DNA of 12,164 nt from a bacterium (GTDB lineage: Bacteria; Cyanobacteriota; Vampirovibrionia; Obscuribacterales; Obscuribacteraceae): the NCBI GenBank assembly GCA_030431355.1, contig JAUIJG010000143.1, positions 1 to 12,164 on the forward strand, read 5' to 3'. Below are positions 7,151-12,164 of this stretch, piece by piece; positions within the stretch are counted from its first letter, which is position 1; every line of letters begins with the position of its first letter. The translations under genes were made by a program, and so were the position numbers. The notes under the pieces were generated by a model. The model had not been told where the DNA came from, did no database searches, and saw only the letters and a program-made list of their open reading frames with translations.

Positions 7151-7176
7151 TTCAATGCAGTAAGCTTTGCATTGAA
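7151..7176. repeat. Perfect 9-bp inverted repeat between the molybdoenzyme and kinase genes
   Basis: TTCAATGCA (7151-7159) and TGCATTGAA (7168-7176) are exact inverted copies separated by GTAAGCTT. It could be a transcript hairpin ending the operon or an operator upstream of the kinase gene 47 nt away. No T-run follows. Confidence 0.5.
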
Positions 7177-7211
7177 GAATGGAAGCCATACCCCAGAAGC
7201 GTTTCTCCCGG

Positions 7212-7217
7212 TACAAT
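7212..7217 (+). promoter_or_regulatory. Possible -10 box giving a leaderless kinase transcript
   Basis: TACAAT (five of six) ends 6 nt before the ATG at 7224, so a transcript made from it would start at or next to the start codon. No Shine-Dalgarno site lies upstream of that ATG, which fits a leaderless message. The -35 region is poor, so this is tentative. Confidence 0.25.
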
Positions 7218-7223
7218 ATCTAA

Positions 7224-8897
7224 ATGAATCACGAAGAAGACGATAAGACCAGGCGCAGTCAACACCTTGGTCCCGACGGTATGCCTGTACCTGATCCCTC
7301 CGACCTTTTCGCAACTGTTTCACCTTCTCAAGCCAGATTAGAAGGTGGCGGAGCAAATGATGGCAGCCAGCAGGTTCATCTCAGCGATATGTCGGAAGGC
7401 TCTGTTATCGCCGACAAGTATGAAATCATCTCTGCCATCGGCAAAGGTGGCATGAGTACTGTATTTAAAGTCCGCCATCAGCAGCTCGATACGATTCTCG
7501 CCCTTAAGGTTCTGGACAAGACACTCTGGCAAGACCCCGAGGCTGTTCAGCGATTTAAACTAGAGGCCCAGACCATTGGTCTGCTTGCCCATCCCTGTTT
7601 GACCACTTACCGAGACTTCGGTGTTAGCTCCGGTGGTCAACCATATCTGGTTATGGACTATGTGGACGGCTATGACCTTGACGAATTTCTCTCGGAAGAA
7701 GGTTTGTACACCCTGCCTGAGGCGGTGCTTCTGCTTGAGAAGATCTGTGACGGACTCAGTCTCGCCCACAGCAAAGGAATAATCCATCGGGATTTGAAGC
7801 CTGGCAATATCATGTTTGATACCGCCGACAATAACCAGGTGAAGATAGTTGATTTCGGAGTGGCTAAAATCGTTACGGAAGACGCCAATCAAATGCAGGC
7901 TCTCACCCGTACCGGTGAAGTGTTCGGCAGTCCGCTTTATATGAGCCCGGAGCAGTGCAAAGGGCTGAAGGTTGATCATCGCTCCGACATATACTCCATG
8001 GGTTGCGTGATCATGGAGTCTGTTACCGGCAACCATCCAATTCGTGGAAACACGATGTTGGAGACTTTGACCAATCATGTGGAGAAGATGCATCCCCCGC
8101 TTCTTGAAGTGGACCCCAGTCTAAGGGAGCTGGATCGGGCCGGCTGGGTTAATCCGGAAGATTTTCAATATATCCTATCCAAGTGTTTGCAGAAGCAGCC
8201 CAATGATCGCTATTCATCCGTGGATGAGATTCTCTCCGATCTGCGGAAGTTAAAAGAGAAAACCCTGGAGCGCCAGGAGTTGCCTAAGGATACGGTCAGA
8301 AATCTGAGATTGTCCGAGAGTCTGGAGCCAAGGAAGGACCCCAAAGAGACATTGATCATGATAGGTACTCTGGTGGCCATCGGTCTTGGCGTAGGTGTCG
8401 CCGGAGTGGCCACCTGGTATCTGTTCTTTCAGGAAAAACCACAAGTGGTGGCAGAAGAGAACGAAGAGCCGACTTTGAGAAAGCCGAAGGGTAAGTCGAT
8501 TAATCCGCTCGTGGATGGCTCGGAGGAGCTGGAGGATGCCCAGGATACGGACAAGAAAGTATTTCGCTATATGAAAGAAGGGAAGTACTCCAACGCGATT
8601 CCTCTTTTAGAGTTCTCTGTCAAGCAATACAAAGAGAAAGGCAATTTAGAGATTCTCGTAGCCCGCAATCTTCATAATCTAGCCCTTTGTTATGCTCGCA
8701 AGAAAGAGCCTGATTACAACCAGGCTTTTACTCACTTCAAAGAGAGTATTGCCGTTTACGATAAACTGCCGGGTGGCGCCGGAGGTCCTTTCTATCAGCA
8801 GTGTCTGCGAGACTATGCCCAGGCATTGAGAAAGTTTGGTCAAGAAGATCAAGCCCGGGAGCTTGAGAAAAAGGCAAATGGATTCCGAGAGCTCTAA
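7224..8897 (+). CDS. Membrane Ser/Thr protein kinase (PknB type) with TPR-like C-terminal region
   Basis: The 557-residue protein has a disordered-looking N-terminal 65 residues, then a complete kinase domain (about 66-345): GKGGMS loop at 73-78, ATP-binding K95, helix-C E114, HRDLKPGN with catalytic D190, DFG at 210-212 and SPE at 241-243. All key residues are present, so it should be active. Residues 376-402 form one transmembrane helix. The rest (about 440-557) contains helical repeats with TPR character, such as ALCYARKKEPDYNQAFTHFK and DYAQALRKFGQEDQARELEK, probably outside the membrane as a sensing or partner-binding module. The start lacks a ribosome site; later Met codons (residues 20 and 56) are alternatives but have none either. 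Its last 20 nt overlap the next kinase gene, so the two are likely coexpressed. Substrates are unknown. Confidence 0.88.
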   Translation: MNHEEDDKTRRSQHLGPDGMPVPDPSDLFATVSPSQARLEGGGANDGSQQVHLSDMSEGSVIADKYEIISAIGKGGMSTVFKVRHQQLDTILALKVLDKTLWQDPEAVQRFKLEAQTIGLLAHPCLTTYRDFGVSSGGQPYLVMDYVDGYDLDEFLSEEGLYTLPEAVLLLEKICDGLSLAHSKGIIHRDLKPGNIMFDTADNNQVKIVDFGVAKIVTEDANQMQALTRTGEVFGSPLYMSPEQCKGLKVDHRSDIYSMGCVIMESVTGNHPIRGNTMLETLTNHVEKMHPPLLEVDPSLRELDRAGWVNPEDFQYILSKCLQKQPNDRYSSVDEILSDLRKLKEKTLERQELPKDTVRNLRLSESLEPRKDPKETLIMIGTLVAIGLGVGVAGVATWYLFFQEKPQVVAEENEEPTLRKPKGKSINPLVDGSEELEDAQDTDKKVFRYMKEGKYSNAIPLLEFSVKQYKEKGNLEILVARNLHNLALCYARKKEPDYNQAFTHFKESIAVYDKLPGGAGGPFYQQCLRDYAQALRKFGQEDQARELEKKANGFREL

Positions 8898-10695
8898 GTT
8901 GGATCTTGATTCAGAGTCTTTCCCCCTGGAGCGTTATTCTCCGGAGAAGTGTCTGGGAAAAGGAGCTTCCGGAGAGGTATTTCTTGCTCTGGATAAGAAG
9001 CTATCCAGGGCTGTGGCCGTCAAGATACTTCATCACCTGGATAGGGAGCAACTCATTCAGTTTCAGGAAGAAGCAAGGGCTACGAGCAAGCTAAACCATC
9101 CGAATATAGTGGACATATTGGATTTTGGCGCCACGGATTCCGGCACACCATATATGGTTCTGGAGTATTTCCCCGGAACCACCCTTGAGTCTCTTCTTGA
9201 GAAGAGAGATTCAATTGAATGGTCCGAGCTTAGAAGCATCATGATCGGTGTCACCAGAGCCCTTGCTTACGCCCACAGGCAGGGGATATACCATAGAGAT
9301 TTGACCCCGGCGAACATCCTTATTTCTTTTCCTCAATCCGACTCTAACTTTTATGGAGGCTCTGGTGAAGTCAAGGTCAGGTTGATAGATTTCGGAGTAG
9401 CCAAAGTTTCTGAGTTGAGCGGTAGAGTTACTGAATATCAAGGTTTGACCATTGCCGGAACACCCGGCTATATGAGCCCGGACGTGGTGAACGGCTTTTC
9501 TTATTCGGCTGCCTCGGAGGTCTATTCGGTCGGTTGCATTATCTACGAAGCACTGACAGGAAGACCACCCTTTCAGGCTGATACAGCCCTGGAAATGCTT
9601 GGTTTGCATGCCAGCAAGGATGCTTTGCGGATGTCCGATCTGGTGCCCGGCTCTCTTCCGGATGACATAGAGACAATCGTGGCCAATTGCCTGGCAAAGC
9701 ATCCTGAAGATCGATATCAGTCCATGGATGACCTTCTTCAAGTTTTGGAAGAACAGTCCCCTACGCATTTCACCGGCGGTTTAACAGAGGATAAGGATTC
9801 CGGCTCCGATGCGGTATCGTCAGCAGTATCGAGAGAAGAGCCCCGCAGTATTCGACCTAGATTGATCCTTATCGCTATCATCTTCTTTCTTCTCTTCTCC
9901 CTCTCCGCAATTTTCTTGATCTTTTTGGGTGAGGATGAGACAGAAAAAGAGATGACCATGGCTAATAAAGCGATTCTTAGAAACAGTGAGTTTCGAATTG
10001 CCGATGGCTCGGTCTGGACCGTGCGAGACAAGTCAAAGTTTGTGGTGACCGACGATGAGTTACATGTGGATTCTGTTAGTGAGCTTTCCGGGCAGGACCT
10101 GCGAGAGCTTCATCCGAAGCGGTTTAAGTCGATCACATTTTCCCATGTGGCTGGATTTGATCCTCGCGTTTGCCGGGTGATTGCTGGTGCCACTTCTATC
10201 AGCCGTTTGGAGTTCCGCTACTGCGATGGACTAACTGATAGATTCTTACTTGAGCTGGCATCAAAGTTAGAGACGGTGCGCGATAAGAATAGTCGTCTTG
10301 AGGAGTTGCATCTTCGGCGTTGCTATTCCCTGGAGGAGAATGAAAACACCCTTCGCGCTCTGGCCAGATTGTCAGGTTTGAAAAGGCTTGAGGTCGACGG
10401 ACTGAATCTGGGGGATGCATCCGTCGAGGTCATCGCTCGACTACCTTTGTCTATGGTTACTCTCGGGTCAATAGATCTGACTGACAGGGGCCTGCGGTCA
10501 TTGAGCAAGCAGAACAGTCTGCGTTTCCTCGGCTTGAGAGAGCTGCCTTTGATAACCGCAGAAGAACTCGAGAGATTTAGAAAAGCAAGACCCGACTGCC
10601 AACTGGTTCTTGGAGTTGACGATACAGGCAAGGGCAGCAAAGTAAGATTTAAAACAATCTTGAAAGAGAGTCTTGAGTCCGAATCAGGGCCTTAG
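8878..10695 (+). CDS. Membrane Ser/Thr protein kinase with leucine-rich-repeat-like C-terminal region
   Basis: I place the start at ATG 8878 (605 residues); a TTG at 8836 would be 14 codons longer but lies deeper in the upstream gene. Kinase domain (20-290): GKGASGEV loop at 27-34, K49, HRDLTPAN with D141, DFG at 171-173. It departs from the first kinase in three places: Thr143 replaces the catalytic-loop Lys, SPD replaces SPE (D202), and Glu214 stands for the Asp of the S-D-x-Y-S motif. Ser or Thr at the Lys position occurs in other bacterial kinases of this type, so activity is plausible. Residues 329-349 are a transmembrane helix. From about 415, repeats such as LEELHLRRCYSLEE and LKRLEVDGLNLGDAS resemble LRRs of the ribonuclease-inhibitor/AMN1 kind. 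The 20-nt overlap with the upstream kinase suggests translational coupling. Confidence 0.87.
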   Translation: MDSESSKLDLDSESFPLERYSPEKCLGKGASGEVFLALDKKLSRAVAVKILHHLDREQLIQFQEEARATSKLNHPNIVDILDFGATDSGTPYMVLEYFPGTTLESLLEKRDSIEWSELRSIMIGVTRALAYAHRQGIYHRDLTPANILISFPQSDSNFYGGSGEVKVRLIDFGVAKVSELSGRVTEYQGLTIAGTPGYMSPDVVNGFSYSAASEVYSVGCIIYEALTGRPPFQADTALEMLGLHASKDALRMSDLVPGSLPDDIETIVANCLAKHPEDRYQSMDDLLQVLEEQSPTHFTGGLTEDKDSGSDAVSSAVSREEPRSIRPRLILIAIIFFLLFSLSAIFLIFLGEDETEKEMTMANKAILRNSEFRIADGSVWTVRDKSKFVVTDDELHVDSVSELSGQDLRELHPKRFKSITFSHVAGFDPRVCRVIAGATSISRLEFRYCDGLTDRFLLELASKLETVRDKNSRLEELHLRRCYSLEENENTLRALARLSGLKRLEVDGLNLGDASVEVIARLPLSMVTLGSIDLTDRGLRSLSKQNSLRFLGLRELPLITAEELERFRKARPDCQLVLGVDDTGKGSKVRFKTILKESLESESGP

Positions 10696-10700
10696 CTGAG

Positions 10701-10732
10701 GTAGACCAGGAGTGAATTGCTCCTGGTTCTAC
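10701..10732. terminator. Hairpin between convergent genes, probable bidirectional terminator
   Basis: GTAGACCAGGAG (10701-10712) pairs with CTCCTGGTTCTAC (10720-10732) over a 7-nt loop: 12 pairs with one bulged base. It fills the 42-nt gap between the second kinase gene and the convergent fibronectin-like gene, where a terminator serving both is expected. Neither side carries a T-run, so it may depend on a factor or simply block read-through. Confidence 0.55.
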
Positions 10733-10737
10733 GACTA

Positions 10738-11382
10738 TCAACCGGCTATACGCAGGGCTCTTTTACCCAGCACTTTTACTTTGTTGTCTTTGGCTCTTCC
10801 TTCGAGGCGCAGGAGATAATCGGTCTTGCCTTTCAGTTTGATAAATTTGTACTTCTGTCTTCTGGCATTCATCCAACCGGATTGTCGCGGGTGTGTTCCA
10901 TCTTTCTGGGAGATGGTGAGACGGTACTCTTCCATCCCTGGAAACTGTCCCCAGTTCACCAGGACATCCTGACCGGAGACACTGGCTACAAATACTTTTG
11001 ATTGACCAGGGACCGGAGATGTACCCGCCGAAGCTTTCCCACCGGTTGTTTTCACCAGGGCTGAGCCGATCATAGCCCTGGAATTGCCGTCAATTCCAAG
11101 AACCGAGATTCTATACTTTTTGCCCGGCACAAGCAGGATTCTTGTGCTCCCTTGTTTTTCCGGTTTTGCTTTGACCACCGGTTTCGTCAGGCGGTTGAGA
11201 CGTTGATCGTCCAGGCAGTTGATTCGGAATGCGAATTTGCTGTAAGGCTGGTCAGACTTCCAGCGAATCACCGCGCTTTTGGCATCCACATTGCTTGCGT
11301 TGACACTGCTTGCCCTCGCGCTTTCTATCGGGATGAAACCCACAAATAGAGCAAGTGACATACCTAGAATCAGCCCTCGCAT
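10738..11382 (-). CDS. Secreted protein with two fibronectin type III-like domains
   Basis: The 214-residue product starts with a Sec signal peptide: MR, a hydrophobic core (LILGMSLALFVGFIPI), and a probable cut after SARA (residue 24). Two beta-sandwich-like units follow. The first (about 26-112) has SAVIRWKSD and later GKKYRISVLGIDGNSR. The second (about 127-213) has DVLVNWGQFPGMEEYRLTIS and later KTDYLLRLEGRAKDN. The Trp in strand B and the Tyr-hydrophobic pattern before the last strands suit fibronectin III folds, usually used for binding surfaces or other proteins. A Gly/Ser/Pro linker (113-127) separates them, and the protein is rich in Lys and Arg. TAAGGAG lies 11 nt before the ATG. 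It is 113 nt downstream of the TonB-like gene on the same strand, so the two may be cotranscribed. The exact function is unknown. Confidence 0.7.
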   Translation of the reverse strand: MRGLILGMSLALFVGFIPIESARASSVNASNVDAKSAVIRWKSDQPYSKFAFRINCLDDQRLNRLTKPVVKAKPEKQGSTRILLVPGKKYRISVLGIDGNSRAMIGSALVKTTGGKASAGTSPVPGQSKVFVASVSGQDVLVNWGQFPGMEEYRLTISQKDGTHPRQSGWMNARRQKYKFIKLKGKTDYLLRLEGRAKDNKVKVLGKRALRIAG

Positions 11383-11480
11383 GGTATTTCCCGCTCCTTA
11401 AACGAAACAATTTCAAAGTCTCTTTAGTTTACCAGAAGATAAGCAGGGTTTTGCTTGGTAGTGCTGATTCAGATTGTCCT

Positions 11481-11506
11481 TATTAGTGCTTGATATTAGT
11501 GCTGGA
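11481..11506. repeat. Tandem 13-bp direct repeat across the 3' end of the TonB-like gene
   Basis: TATTAGTGCTTGA (11481-11493) and TATTAGTGCTGGA (11494-11506) are adjacent copies with one mismatch. A third partial match, TAGTGCT, lies at 11459-11465. The second copy contains the stop codon of the minus-strand gene. It looks like a slippage duplication; function, if any, is unclear. Confidence 0.55.
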
Positions 11507-12110
11507 GATAGTCCAAAAATTCTTTTGCCGACTGAGTGGTTTCGTATCTTCTGGACGATGTGTGAGAGATAGAGGCTGGATGGGCCAGATATATTGCCGG
11601 CGTCGGACTTTTAGCCGCAGGGCGTCGGGATTTGTTTACTGCGGCAGGAGCTGCTTTGGCTGTGACTCTACTGGCGGTGACAGAACCGCCGGAACCCGGG
11701 TTGACCACAACACTGCTCTGTCTGAATTCTACATTTAAACTGAGAGACTTTTGTCCGGTGGGAGGTTTGCCGAATGGAGTGGCATAACGAATCGCCTCCA
11801 CGGTTTTCTGGACATCCTCATCGGGACCGCTGGATTTGAGCAATCGAGTGGAGCTTATCTGACCAGCAGGATTTATGCTCAAACTTACCGATGCTGTTAT
11901 TCCGTTCACTTCGTAGGTACTCCAGCTCTCCTGCACCCTGCCTCGTACATGATTTATATAGTCCTTCAGTCTGGAATCTGCCGCGTCGGCAGGAGCCTGG
12001 GTTTGAATCAAGAGTATGGACAGGACAAGGAGCCAAGCCAGACTTGCCAGATTTGAGAGCATCACTTTGGGCTCAAGGTTCAAAATTCTTTCCTCTCTGT
12101 CTTCCGACAT
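11496..12110 (-). CDS. Membrane-anchored protein with a TonB/TolA C-terminal-like domain
   Basis: With the ATG at 12110 the product has 204 residues. A hydrophobic stretch (about 20-36, ending near ADAADS) acts as a signal peptide or anchor. Residues 48-129 match the TonB/TolA C-terminal pattern: YINHVRGRVQESW, then ITASVSLSINPAGQ, LLKSSG, AIRYATPFGKPP and LSLNVEF. In TonB and TolA this domain reaches outer-membrane or porin partners. Here it follows the anchor directly, without a Pro-rich spacer, and is followed by a 75-residue tail rich in Ala, Pro, Ser and Arg, the reverse of the usual order. The start is uncertain: the ATG has no ribosome site, while an in-frame TTG at 12083 has AGAGAGGAAAG just upstream and would leave a cleaner signal peptide. 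The upstream TTG at 12149 overlaps a -10-like box, so I rejected it. Confidence 0.72.
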   Translation of the reverse strand: MSEDREERILNLEPKVMLSNLASLAWLLVLSILLIQTQAPADAADSRLKDYINHVRGRVQESWSTYEVNGITASVSLSINPAGQISSTRLLKSSGPDEDVQKTVEAIRYATPFGKPPTGQKSLSLNVEFRQSSVVVNPGSGGSVTASRVTAKAAPAAVNKSRRPAAKSPTPAIYLAHPASISHTSSRRYETTQSAKEFLDYLQH

Positions 12111-12148
12111 GTTATCAGGACAATACACCAATGAATCGAGTAATGACA

Positions 12149-12154
12149 ATCATA
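12149..12154 (-). promoter_or_regulatory. Possible -10 box for the TonB-like gene
   Basis: TATGAT on the minus strand (five of six) would start transcription near 12142, upstream of both the ATG at 12110 and the TTG at 12083. Its -35 box would fall outside the window, so it cannot be confirmed. Confidence 0.25.
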
Positions 12155-12164
12155 ATATAGATTC

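Noticed and set aside
8836..8877. TTG start giving 14 more residues to the second kinase
   Set aside because: It has no better ribosome site, uses a rarer start codon and increases overlap with the first kinase to 62 nt; the ATG at 8878 is simpler.
9211..9768. 185-codon open frame antisense to the second kinase
   Set aside because: It overlaps the HRD, DFG and SPD motifs of the real kinase frame and lacks a plausible start.

Overview
The window looks like about 12 kb of chromosome from a Gram-negative bacterium of moderate GC content. It is densely coded, has good Shine-Dalgarno sites, and carries eukaryote-like Ser/Thr kinases, a TonB/TolA-like envelope protein and a membrane-bound iron-sulfur molybdoenzyme. 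That mix fits lineages rich in eukaryote-like kinases (Planctomycetota, Acidobacteriota, Myxococcota, or the non-photosynthetic Vampirovibrionia/Obscuribacterales). I cannot decide between them from the sequence. I saw no rRNA, tRNA, CRISPR array or insertion sequence.

Left part (1-2165, minus strand): a three-gene operon read leftwards from a strong sigma70-type promoter (TTGACA, 18 nt, TATGAT). In order it encodes a DnaJ-type J domain fused to a degenerate protein-kinase fold, a von Willebrand A (VWA) protein with a MIDAS site, and the first 15 codons of a divergent adenylosuccinate synthetase (PurA/PurZ-like), which runs off the window. Spacing is tight: 26 nt, then 12 nt with the VWA stop codon overlapping the next ribosome binding site. 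This is the most unusual module here and the best candidate for an undescribed system.

Middle (2184-7109, plus strand): a two-gene oxidoreductase operon. The first gene fuses a four-cluster ferredoxin subunit (NrfC/DmsB type) to an eight-helix NrfD/PsrC-type quinone-reactive membrane domain. The second is a 1022-residue molybdopterin oxidoreductase with a [4Fe-4S] motif and a probable Cys molybdenum ligand. Neither has a Tat signal, so the catalytic module should face the cytoplasm, as in SoeABC-type enzymes. The substrate cannot be told from sequence. The likely reaction is electron exchange between a sulfur or other oxyanion compound and the quinone pool.

Right part (7122-12164): after a small cluster of hairpins come two overlapping plus-strand genes for membrane Ser/Thr kinases. 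Each has an N-terminal kinase domain and one transmembrane helix, but their extracytoplasmic parts differ (TPR-like in the first, leucine-rich-repeat-like in the second). They end at a convergent hairpin, probably a shared terminator. Opposite them, on the minus strand, are a secreted protein with two fibronectin-III-like domains and, upstream of it, a membrane-anchored protein with a TonB/TolA C-terminal-like domain placed next to the anchor.
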